From: Zantedeschia hybrid cultivar
Lineage: Eukaryota > Streptophyta > Magnoliopsida > Alismatales > Araceae
Reading direction: 5' to 3'
Length of the DNA: 64,000 nt
Assembly (NCBI GenBank): GCA_030544215.1
Contig: JARZZO010000012.1
Coordinates: forward strand, 42,819,194-42,883,193
Within the stretch, counting starts at the first letter, position 1. Every line of letters starts with the position of its first letter. Of the stretch, positions 54,703 through 64,000 are shown in pieces. Below the pieces are notes generated by a model that was given only the letters and a program-made list of their open reading frames with translations, was not told the origin of the DNA and ran no database searches. Both the position numbers and the translations under genes were made by a program.

Positions 54703-57336
54703 CTTCCTCTTTATCTAAAAGTTGTAGATATAAGTAAGTTCTTTCATTTCTAGTTTAAGAGTTAGCAAATAAGTGTAAATATTTGAAAATTGTTGAAAAT
54801 TTTTCCTTTGGATAGGAGTCTATTTAAAGAAGTTTTACCCTTAAAAATGCAAAAAAAAAAAAAAAAAAAAAAAGATCAAAAAATTTCAAAATCTCAAAAA
54901 AGTTGATTATTCCAAAAAGCACCAAAAATATTTGTAAATATGTACATACTTTAATGAAAAAAAAAAAAAACACAAAATCCAACTGTTGGGTGACTGCCAC
55001 GTAACCCCCTGTCTAGGTCTAGTTAAATGATAGATTGGGTTAACATTAAGGTTTGGCTAAGACTTTGGTCCACCAGAACCTTGGACGTGTCTACTTTACT
55101 TTCATACGGATCCCTATGATCATCATGAGATGCACACACCTACATGTATTTTCAAAGAGAACCTTTTCAAAATGAGTTCGAGGTCTTTAGTATACTGTCA
55201 ACTGCAACCTTTGCTCTTTGTCCCTCGACCGATCAGGACAGTCGATATCCTTAAACGGTCGAGCTCAGCAAACTGCGGTTCCTCAACAACCCGATAGATG
55301 TAACCCCTCAAATAGGCCCAAATATGAAATGTAAAAGACCAGAGCACGTGAAGAGGGCAGTGTCCCCGTAAGAGGAATATCAAATAACCCTGAAAAACAT
55401 CAAGAGTGGAAAAGAAATACAAAAAAAGAAAAGGGGTTCAAGCAATCATACAAAAAAGCTTGGTCGTGACCGTGCCTGGCCATGAAATCTACCAAAGGCC
55501 TGAAAAGTCAAAATAGGGGCATCTAGGAGGTCCAAAAGGGGTCCGTTTTGTTATAGCTCGCCCTTTTAACGGTTTTGTCGATCCTCCTGTGAGGTTTGTC
55601 TCCAAAGTTTCTTCACTTTTTCTCCCCCAAGGTTTAGCACGAGATAGCTATCTAAAGACCGAATATCATTTTAAAATGGTTCGTTTTTCAAAAATCGTCA
55701 CATGCTCACATGATCACAGGAGTCCAAAATGAGTAAAGAGTAATGTCAGTGTTTCTAGTGAACCAATTCCTTAGCCATAATCTCAATGAGCACTCTTGAA
55801 GACTTCGGGCTTAGGTCAAATGCATGCGTGTCACCAATAGGTGCGACGGCGTCTGATTCCGGGTCAGCGTCGCGCGGTTGACCGTTAGGGTTCCAAGGTG
55901 TTCCATCTTATACCTTCTACATTGTGAGGAAAGAGACCTAGGTCGAGCAAATCATTTACCTCGAAAACTTTTTGGGCGAACTTGGTGGTCGGAAGCAGCT
56001 GGGAGCCTAAGCATGGCATGATGGTATTGTCATCAGTATGAGTCTTAGCCGGTCAAGGTTAGTTTGAGGAGTCTAGAGGCCCAAATCAATCTAGATGTGT
56101 GCTTAGGATACCTGGGAAGTTGAGTCTGCATTTCCCTTCCTTCATCCAATCAGGTCAAGTTTGGGCAGTCACTAGGTGGTCGGAATCAAAAACATGTTTT
56201 CATCCACCACATACCCTATTTGTTAATATCCACCAGTATTTGCATATTTACTTGTCGCATCAGTTTCAATACTCTTCCTTTTGTCTGGTTAGTAGGACAC
56301 GGCCCCTTGACCTTATGCGAAGGCTAAGGAAAAGGTAGTTGCTCTTTTTGAGCAAGGGGCCGAAAACAGATACTATTAACTATTTTCTCCTCATTATTGT
56401 GCATACAGGAAAATGATTCTATGTCCAAATGGTGGACATTTTTGCTGTCGAGTCAAAGCCAAAAGCAGCTAGATTGGCATTCTACTTTGAGAATGGCCAT
56501 ATCTTCCGTGCTGGCTTCGACTCGACAGGGACCTTTGTCCCTCGTTTCCTTGCAGCTTGTTATTAAGATATTGTGGATCATTGATTATTTACATTTTTTG
56601 ATGTGCGTTCTTGCAGCTGCAGGGAATATGAAGCAAGTAGGATTGAAGATAGAGGAGGCTAATAACTTTGGGCGTATAGACTCTGAGTTCCTCTTTAAAC
56701 AAAACAATGAGGAGTCTATATTCCCCAAGTTATTCCATTGGCCAATAAATCCCTCTTGTTTGCATTAGGAATTTGTTTTCTAATTTTTTAACCAGCATGC
56801 ATTGCATAAGCATCATCCACCATTCCCGCCCTAGGGGCAATGACCATAATTTATCACTCTGCTTAATCCATTGCTGATCTGTAAGTCTGGCAATTGTTCG
56901 TCCGTTAGCCCTTTGAATTGCAAGACCTCATCCTTTTCCCAATACGTGTGCTTGAGATTCTCTCACTTGGCGATCACATGATGCGCCAGGCCACCGCGCG
57001 CCCGTTGTGTCCAAAGTTCTTCAAGTCACACTCCTACATCTTTCACGCTTGAGATCCCCTTGGGCCAGATCGTTGCATCCTGGTGTGCCAAGGCCTCGCG
57101 GTTCCAGCACCCGAGGGTCCCACGGATTGTGATTCTCTAGCCTGAATTTTTGTTCCTCTTCTTAGCCACCCTTGCAATTCGAATAGCTAGCTCTCATGCA
57201 TTTGCCGCGCTCTCATACCATCTTTGGATATAGCTCATCCCTTCTCTGGGCTGTCCAAAATCAGGTTCGATTTTCGGAACACCTATTTATCATTCCGTTC
57301 CACTCCACTACAAAACAGGTGTCCTGGAGGGGCATT
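54703..57336 (+). other. Element H 3' noncoding region
   Basis: 2.6 kb with no convincing frame and no RT, RNase H or integrase wording. It holds A-runs at about 54848-54873 and 54958-54971. The last bases, gtcctggaggggcatt (57321-57336), are the probable polypurine tract before the 3' LTR. The pol genes that would normally fill this interval are missing. Confidence 0.75.
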
Positions 57337-58109
57337 TGTAGACACCGATTTTGGACCACCCTTTTGGTCATGAACTCCATCCATCACTAGCCCATCGTCA
57401 CCAAACCCCTCATCTTAGCCATCTCAGCCCACTAATAACTAGGCCCATTAACCAATCTCCGCTTCCTCTCACCCGTGGAAGGCCAACCCTTGCCTTCCAC
57501 CATCCGTGGAAGGCCAACCAAGCCGCCTTCCACCACCCGCGGAAGGCCAACAACCTTGCCTTCCACCTTTTGGCCACCTTTTTCACTTTTCACTACTTTT
57601 TCGTGGAAGGCCAGCCAGTCCGCCTTCCACCACCCTTCGAAGGCCAGCCAGCCCGCCTTCCACCACCCTTCGAAGGCCAGCCTGTTTGCCTTCCACCACC
57701 CTTCGAAGGCCATCCAACCCGCTGTCCACCATCCTTCAAAGGCCAACCAGCTTGCCTTCCACCACCCTTGGAAGGCCACCCCTTGCCTTCCACCACCCTT
57801 CGAAGGCTAGCTACCTAGCCTTCCACGGGATTGGAAGGCAAGTTGGCTGGCCGCGGGATTGGAAGGCAAGTTGGCTGGCCGCCCACTCCCTTAACTACCA
57901 CCTTGACCTCGTCTTCCCCACGATCTCCTCTACTCGCCACCCTCACCTCCACTACTCCGATCATTCTCCACTCCGGCGACTGCCGCGCGCACAACCTCCA
58001 ACTCTTGACCGCTTCCCATTGGTTCTTTGATGATTTACGGGGATTTAGATCCCTATTTTCTCCTATTTTCCCTTCACCTATTTAAACCCCCCATGTCCCC
58101 TCGAGAAGG
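57337..58109 (+). repeat. 3' LTR of element H, first piece (773 bp)
   Basis: It starts TGTAGACACCGATTTTGG like 32776. It includes the 33-bp array (57476-57860), which has a different unit count from the 5' LTR and an extra copy of gcgggattggaaggcaagtt. It ends with gaagg (58105-58109), the duplication of the solo LTR. Confidence 0.93.
57476..57860 (+). repeat. 33-bp tandem self-complementary array in the H 3' LTR
   Basis: It has the same GAAGGCC...GCCTTCCACCACCC units as 33011-33290, with additional units at the start. The difference in unit number between LTRs of one element shows that the array changes length. Confidence 0.88.
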
Positions 58110-59596
58110 TGTTGGGTTTTCTCGGTTTCTCCCGATCGCTCACGCAGCGGAAACTAAAAAAAATACAGCGATCCGTTCCCGTTTCGAAATCTAAAATACG
58201 ATAATCGGATTATCGAAGTTCTCACCGTATGCGGATTCGAATCCGCAACCGTTCGGTTCCGTCGGTGCGACACCGCAAGCCGCGCAAATGCCCGGCCTTT
58301 AGCGAAGTCCACGCGATCCTCCTCGCGATGGAATCCTCGTTCTTCGCAGCCCACGAAGCCTCCGCCGGTCGCCGCAAGGATCGCCGCAACGCGCGGATGA
58401 TTTCCCGTTGAACGGGATTCGGAGAAGAGGCGGAGCAGATCTGGATCTGTCTGGACGCCAGAGAGAGAGAGAAACAGAGGAGGGGCGGCTAGGATTAGCA
58501 GCAGCTTGGCCTGCTCAGCCCGTTCGCTATGTTTTATACTAACCCCCCGGTTTTTCATTTGCGTGTGACCCTCTAGACCCAAGTACCAGTCCAGTTAATG
58601 GCCCAACAAGCCCAGTGACTCCTCACTGACTTTATTAATCAATTAATAACCCTTTATTAATTAATTAATCAATCGAATTGATGTCGCACATCGAATTCGA
58701 CCGGGCCTCCGATCACGTTGGGTGCCAAGCAACACCGCGTGAACCCGGAAGGTATTTGGGGTTAAGTAACCCACTCTTGGAACCTTTCCGCCGACAGTTA
58801 CCGCGTGAATATAATCCTTCATTCGTACAATGCTCTCGAGTCAACTCAGGGCATGGTGTGCTGTCAAACCCTAACCTGTCGACTCACTTGGATTGGATGC
58901 CGCTGATGAATATCGGAAAACTCATTTCCCGATATTATCGTCCGTCCTGGCCAGGGTCTTTCGCGCATCCTTCCTAGAGCATTCTCTCTCTAAGTACCGA
59001 GAGCGAATGATTACTTATTGACACACAATTCCCTTCGACGGTATTCCGCTGTACCCAATCCTTGGCGTATTAGAATCCCGTGGCTAGAGATTCGTAAACC
59101 AATGTCAAAGCACAGAAGTCGACCGCCAAGGTGTCCTTGGTGTCTCAGGTCCGTGGACCATCCACGCAACTGCGACAATAGAATCAAGCTGGTTGACAGT
59201 GAGGTACAATACCATCCAGCGATTCAGTCGAATCAGTTCAGTGAACTCATTCTCCAATGAGCACCTACAAATTCGCCTTAGTGTCTCCACACAAGTGACT
59301 TATAAGATCAGTCACCCTCATCATATGAGCAGGAGTAATATGTACTAGTCTAACCGGATATCCGATGTCCTTCTCGGATACCCTCCGACTAGGAACAATT
59401 AAGAATATGTGTGTTTAAGTGATCAGTCTCATTAGTATGATTTCATCATAATCTGATCACCATAGCACATATTCACGGACTTCATTATGAAACGATAATT
59501 AATGCGATTTACACATAATGAATATTATGCCATTATATTAATAAAATGAACGAGATTCATATAGTCAGATTGGCTTGTAGGCCACTTAAACTAACA
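58110..59596 (-). mobile_element. Solo Copia LTR (1487 bp) in the H 3' LTR
   Basis: On the minus strand it begins TGTTAGTTTAAGTGG and ends AACCCAACA. It is closest to the Copia-B LTR (12598-14151) but about 65 bp shorter. It is flanked by gaagg on both sides (58105-58109 and 59597-59601), and the H 5' LTR shows the empty site (tcgagaagggagg near 33502). The interior was lost, most simply by recombination between its two LTRs. Confidence 0.95.
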
Positions 59597-59601
59597 GAAG
59601 G

Positions 59602-60390
59602 GAGGTTGGCAAGGGGGTTGGTTTTGAGGCTAGAAGGGGAGTTGAGCAGGCAAGGAGTTGGAAGACTTCGAAGAGCTTCGAGCGGGAGAAAACCTTAGCA
59701 GTCGACGAGTCAGAGGAAGCAGAGGAATCCTCCTCATTCCAAATGGGCCTGTTTTCTTGACTCTCTCCTTATTTTTCTCCTTTTATTTCTCACTGCATTC
59801 CCACCATCCATCCACTCTGTAGCATTACCTTCTCCTCTTACTCTTTTCCTTTTATCACATTACCTTTACTTTTCACCATTACCACACACGAGCACCCCAT
59901 TTGCATGCATGCATCTTAGGATAACTTAGTAACCCTTACTCCTCAGAGGTTTTAAACAAAAAACGGGAGGTGGGTGGCCATAACATATGGTCACCTTCCC
60001 TCCCCAAACACCCATCCGGTGCGTCCCCTTTCAATTTTAGTTTATTTACATATTTGCATGGATAGACTCTACATATCACAGTTTTAATTGGTTCTCTTTA
60101 CTCTCTTTTGTCTTTTTTCTCTCAGGGGCTCTTACCAGATTCTGCATGCAGACTACCGAGCTCTCCTCCTCTGGCCTGCCAGAGGAAGAGAAGAGGAACC
60201 CGCCGTCTCCCGCTCCCTCAGAATGCGATCACTCTCACCATCCTGCGGAGCACAGGGACCGTAAGGTAATGCTTCTGGCGATCACACACTTTGATTCCTA
60301 ACCCTTCCAAATCGCCGCAGTACTGAGACGAACGGAGAAGCCCTCGCCCGAAGCCCGCAGCAGTGACGGAGGACGTTCCGGGCGCCTACA
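59602..60390 (+). repeat. 3' LTR of element H, second piece (789 bp)
   Basis: It resumes gaggttggcaag after the duplication and ends GGGCGCCTACA, matching 34300. About 28 differences by eye against the 5' LTR half, mostly transitions. Confidence 0.93.
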
Positions 60391-60395
60391 CCTAC
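60391..60395 (+). repeat. Target-site duplication of element H, right copy
   Basis: cctac matches 32771-32775; the LTR of element G continues after it. Confidence 0.9.
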
Positions 60396-62136
60396 GTCTC
60401 ACCATTACCACCACCATCTCCTCCACGGCTCTTCACTCTCCGAATGGCGGCCGACGTCTTGGTGAGGTGACGGTGTCTATTGTGGTACTGGCAGTGGCTT
60501 GCGGTATAGCGGATTGGCGGCGAGGAGCTAGGAGGAGTTCAAGTAACCGGTAGAATGACGATCTTTGCACGTGATTTGTTTGATTTAAATCATGATTTCC
60601 CGTTTTGGAGCATGTTATGGAAATGTGAGGATTTTGGGTAGAATGAGCATGTTTAGGGGGTTTTGATGGAAATGATCATTTTTATGAAATGGGGATTGGT
60701 GTGTTTTCATTATGGTTATTTGGATTCTCTCCTACCTTTTCTATTTTGGCGTTTTGGGGCAATTTGGGGGAAGAAATCCCATGTTTGTGGCTCGGTGGAG
60801 GCCAAAGGAAATCCTGTTTCGGGTGCTAAATGGCGTCGGACAAGGGCGACGTGATTTGCAAATTGTGTCGGCCAGGGGCGACCCGATTTAGGCCCAAGTG
60901 CCAGAGGGCAATTCAATTTTCGGGCGTTAAATGGCGTTGTGACTAGGTGACGCCATTTAAATAGTGTCGACCATGGGCGACGTGATTTAGGCTTAGATCC
61001 CTCTCGAGACCAGTTTATGTGGGAACCAATTTTTAGGGCTTTGAATGACTTCGGCAATGGGCGACGCGATTCATGCCAGAACCCCTTAATTTCCTGCATT
61101 TAGCATGTGTGACTATTATGTAAAATGTGAATTAGATACTTGTATATTGTTAGAGAATCATGTGAAATCGTACATTGGGGGTAGAGATTTTCATGTGATC
61201 AGAATTGCATTGTGTTGTGTTTATGCGATCGTGGACCTAGAGTGACAGTTGTTAGCGCTTCACACCCTGCGTCGCTGTGGAAGTGACAAGGTGATGTATA
61301 GTAGGCGAAGGTCATCTGGTGTATTCCGAGATAATAGCTAGTACCGGTGTGGGAGTGGTACACTTTGGAGTGTCACTCATGGCTGTGAGGAGGCATAATC
61401 ACTTAGAGCTAGATAGGCCGGAGTAGCCAGCGCACTATCTGAGTGTTGTTGTTCCATCCCAGTGGGTCGGTGTTTTCCACGTTCGGCTGTGTAGTTTGTG
61501 TGTTTAGTTGAAACGTTGGTTGTAGACTGTGGTGTTGAGTTGAGTTGTTTTAGAACTGTACCGTTGCATTTACAATTAAGTGTATTTCATATCTCGCAAT
61601 GGAATCTTTGGGGTTGTGGTTTCTTCTCTTTGACACTCACCGTTGTGACTGTAGCTTATCTGTGTTATTTATGCTTATCTGTCAATATCTTTATGTTGTT
61701 GCGATTGTGGGTGTGTGTGTGTGGAAGGTGGGGATAGAAGGATCCCTACTGTGTCTATTCTGGTGTGACTTACCCCCTGTGGTTTCAGGTGAGGGTTTTT
61801 TGTAAGTATAGAGGTTGTGGAGTTTCGTCTCGGGTTGCGCGCTAGCAACTACTATTTCGGAATATGCCCCGTCGTAGTTGTACTTTTCTTTTTTAGGTTT
61901 GTACGCATAATTATTTCATTTTAGTTGGATTATGTAATTATTTGCTAAGTCGAGTAGAATTGCAATAATTTTTAATTCTTACACCTTTTTTACAATTCGA
62001 TGTTGTATGAATTGTTTAACTTAGTTTATCATTTATTTCCCAGACTTATTTGAGATCTTGGTTTGGTTCCTAATTTTAATGTTTGAGTGCCCATTTAGTA
62101 ATTGGATCCGCGATTAGAGGGTGACAAGTCATTACA
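60396..62136 (+). repeat. 5' LTR of element G, second piece (1741 bp)
   Basis: It resumes gtctcaccattacc and aligns with the gag-only gypsy LTR (the ggcggccgacgtc, gaggagttcaag and gagcatgtttaggg words). It holds GCGTC/GACGC modules at 60825-61075. It ends GTCATTACA at 62136 before the PBS. Joined length with the first piece is about 2188 bp. Confidence 0.85.
60825..61075 (+). repeat. GCGTC/GACGC hairpin modules in the element G LTR
   Basis: About five modules read like AAATGGCGTCGG-spacer-GACGTGATTT and AAATAGTGTCGACC-spacer-GACGTGATTTAGG. They share the architecture of the modules in the gag-only gypsy LTR but have drifted, with GACGTGATT in place of GACGCCATT in several. Confidence 0.65.
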
Positions 62137-62138
62137 GT

Positions 62139-62150
62139 TGGTATCTGAGC
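62139..62150 (+). other. Primer-binding site of element G, one base changed
   Basis: TGGTATCTGAGC lies two bases inside the LTR end; the common site is TGGTATCAGAGC. Confidence 0.85.
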
Positions 62151-62307
62151 ATTCGATCTGGCAAATAGATGAATAACTAGGTTAAATACCGTATTTAATC
62201 AAATGAATAAATTATCCCATACAGGCATGGCGGTAGTTTAGGTTCTGGGCTCTAATTAGAAGTTTCTTATTCTTGTGATTGTAGGTGATTAGATAACTCC
62301 TATAAAG
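62151..62307 (+). other. Element G short leader
   Basis: 157 bp between PBS and gag, AT-rich, with no special structure seen. It contrasts with the 2.3-2.8 kb leaders of the Copia family. Confidence 0.6.
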
Positions 62308-64000
62308 AGGGTGCCCGTTATTCGCGACCATGGAGATATTTCTTGTGGGTTTGAGGCCGGTGGGCAAAATATGGAACTCTTCGTGGAAGAAATGATGGAA
62401 ACGATGACTAGATATCATTCTTAAGACCCTAGTGAGAGTTCTAGTGCTCGGGGAGGGTCTTTAGCTACTTTGGAGAGATTCCTGAAACTAATGCTGCCTC
62501 AGTTCACCAGTCGTCCTGACCCTGATGAGGCAGCTCATTGGCTGAGGGAGATGGAGAAGACCTTCGACACTTTAGACTGTGCGGCAGTTGAGAGGACTCC
62601 GTTTGCCACATTCATGTTGAAGGATGATGCCTATGATTGGTGGACTACCCTGAAGAACATGACATATGTAGATAAGAATCTCAAGGAGATTCTATGGGAG
62701 ACTTTTGTGAAGGAATTCAACGGACAGTACTTCCCTAGGCATATCCAGAAAGCCAAGGAGTGGGAGTTTATGGAGTTGACCCAAGGGAGCATGACAGTGT
62801 TCGAGTACCAGGTGAAGTTTGTCTCTTTAGCGAGTTTTGTGTCCTTCATTTCAGAAGATGAGGAGTGACGGACTGAGGTTCAATTTGAGGAGTCTAGTGG
62901 CATCCCACTGTTGTTCATATTTAGCATCAATAGTTAAGTGAGCAGCGACAGTTGAGGCGCAGCACGACCAGATGGCTCGGGAGAGGGGACTGGCAACTCA
63001 GGGGCCAGCATATGGCAAGGAGAAGACCACAGCAACAATAGTTCCTTCGTTTGGTTCGGTATCGTCTTTGCTCGGTTCCAGATTCAGGAGAATCTTCTGA
63101 AGCAGTAGTGGCAGTAGCGGCAGCAGCAAACCTAGGCAGACCCAGCAGAGTCAGTCGGCATCTAGTGCACAGTAGGAAACAACCCAGAGACTTGCAGCGG
63201 CTTGTCGACATTGTGGCAGTACTCATGGTCGGACTCAGTGTCCTGCATTCTCGGGGGCGTTCTATACCTGTGGACAGTAGGGCCATTTGGCGAGGAGTTT
63301 CTCGCAGAAGCATGGTCAGGGACAGGGACCTGAAGACCAAAAGAAGCAGAGGACCCAAGGGAGAGTTTTTGCTATCACCAGGAAGGAGGCTCGCACGTCC
63401 AACTTGGTGGCATGTACACTTTCTGTCCTTGGAAGCTCTGCTCATGTGTTGAATGATTCAAGTACTTTGCATTCTTTTATTTCCGAGCAATTTGTACATG
63501 TTCTTTCTGTACCCATTGATGAGATTTCTGGTGGGCTGATGGTTGAGGTTCCTTCTGGAGATTTCCTGTTAACTTATAACTGTTTGAGCGAGATTCCCTT
63601 AGTCATTGAGGGTCATTAGTTACCTGCCCAGTTGGTGGTGTTCGCCATTCGAGACTTTGATGTCATCTTGAGCATGGATTGGTTGGAGGCCTATTACGCT
63701 GAGGTTGATTGCCATATGAAGAGGGTGTGCTTCTGTATTCTGGGCGTTTCGGTCTTCTGCTTCCAAGGTGCTAGGCTCTCTTCTCGTGGTATTCTCGCTT
63801 CTGCTTTTAAGGTTTAGAGGTTACTTGTTGGCGGTTGTGGTGCCTTCCTTGCCTCAGTAGTTGTGGCTCGTGATGATAGTGTTTCCAGTCCTTTGGCGGT
63901 GCCAGTAGTCTGTGATTTTTCGGATGTTTTCCCTGAGGAGTTGCCTGGCCTTCCTCCTCAGTGGGAGGTTGAGTTCACTATTGAGCTTACACCGGGTACA
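62308..64000 (+). pseudogene. Element G gag-protease-RT, decayed, open at the window end
   Basis: Gag begins near VPVIRDHGD, has a TAA in MTRYHS*DP (about 62423), then the Retrotrans_gag core (AAHWLREMEKTF ... AYDWWTTLKN ... FVKEFNGQYFPRHIQKAKEWEFMEL) up to TGA after EDEE (62866-62868). The rest of gag is frameshifted; the zinc knuckle region is only faintly visible around 63210-63310. Protease has VLNDSSTLHSF, with Asp-Ser-Ser in place of Asp-Ser-Gly, and the later DFDVILSMDWL motif (about 63650). A stop (TAG) lies at 63617-63619. The window ends inside the segment leading to RT (DFSDVFPEELPGLPPQ). Homology to the intact gag at 39956-41047 confirms the assignment. Confidence 0.88.

Larger units (their letters stand above)
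32776..60390 (+). mobile_element. Element H, non-autonomous Tat/Ogre-like gypsy inserted in the LTR of element G
   Basis: LTRs (32776-34300; 57337-58109 plus 59602-60390) enclose a leader with hairpin repeats, a Tat-type gag, a retropepsin-like protease and a G-patch-like domain. There is no RT, RNase H or integrase. Copia-C is nested in gag (36049-52388) and a solo LTR in the 3' LTR (58110-59596). A 5-bp duplication (cctac) flanks the whole. LTR halves differ by about 28 changes in some 790 bases by eye (33496-34300 against the matching 3' half). Confidence 0.9.
32329..64000 (+). mobile_element. Element G, Tekay/Del-like Ty3/gypsy, 5' part, split by element H
   Basis: 5' LTR pieces at 32329-32775 and 60396-62136 join at a 5-bp duplication left by element H. 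PBS, gag, protease and the first part of RT follow up to the window end, where the wording FSDVFPEELPGLPPQ is typical of Tekay/Del-type chromoviruses. Gag is homologous to that of the gag-only element at 39956-41047. Confidence 0.9.

Noticed and set aside
54848..54971. A-runs suggesting a processed pseudogene or LINE tail
   Set aside because: They lie inside the element H interior, with no LINE protein or spliced gene upstream and no flanking duplication.

Overview
The window looks like nuclear DNA of a flowering plant with a large, repeat-filled genome. Nearly all of it is LTR retrotransposons (Ty1/copia, and Ty3/gypsy of Athila, Tat/Ogre-like and Tekay/Del-like type), primed from tRNA-Met-type sites and stacked inside one another. 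I see no complete host gene, rRNA, tRNA gene or CRISPR array. The species cannot be named from what is here.

Layout. Two five-deep nests flank an older, inverted core. Left nest (1-21582): Copia-A (minus strand, 1-6912) sits in the pol of Copia-B (minus, 6913-14151). Copia-B sits in the pol of an Athila element (plus, 14152-19373). Athila sits in a 76-bp remnant of a minus-strand gypsy LTR (19374-19449), which sits in the leader of Copia-F (minus, 19450-21582). Core (21583-32328): a 5'-truncated Copia-E (plus, pol plus 3' LTR), then a 1.6-kb inverted duplication (25054-26645 and 30018-31598) around a 3.4-kb spacer holding two GC-rich islands, one of which resembles a captured first exon, and then a truncated minus-strand gypsy LTR. 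Right nest (32329-64000): a Tekay-like gypsy G (plus) starts at 32329. Its 5' LTR is split by element H (32776-60390, Tat/Ogre-like, non-autonomous). H carries Copia-C in its gag (36049-52388, complete) and a solo Copia LTR in its 3' LTR (58110-59596). The 5' LTR of Copia-C is in turn split by a complete gag-only gypsy (36870-43858, 2707-bp LTRs). Five-base target duplications support H (cctac), Copia-C (aacca), the gag-only element (gaaag) and the solo LTR (gaagg). LTR divergence counted by eye falls in the order the nesting demands: H about 3.5%, Copia-C about 1.3%, gag-only element about 0.9%.

How it works together. Copia-C has one intact 1297-codon gag-pol frame and matched LTRs, so it is the one element that could be autonomous. 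The gag-only element and H lack reverse transcriptase and integrase and would need relatives to move. The rest is decaying through frameshifts, stops, internal deletions and truncations.

Most unusual signal. The Copia leaders of A, B and C each carry four hairpins. Their apical loops share a motif, their stems differ in sequence yet still pair, and the spacing is conserved (about 80-110 nt). A conserved three-way junction follows just before gag. This looks like a structured RNA element. Several unrelated elements here also carry tandem arrays of short self-complementary units (GCGTC/GACGC, GAAGGC/GCCTTC, GGACGGCC/GGCCGTCC, CCAGGG/CCCTGG and AT-rich versions) in their LTRs or leaders.
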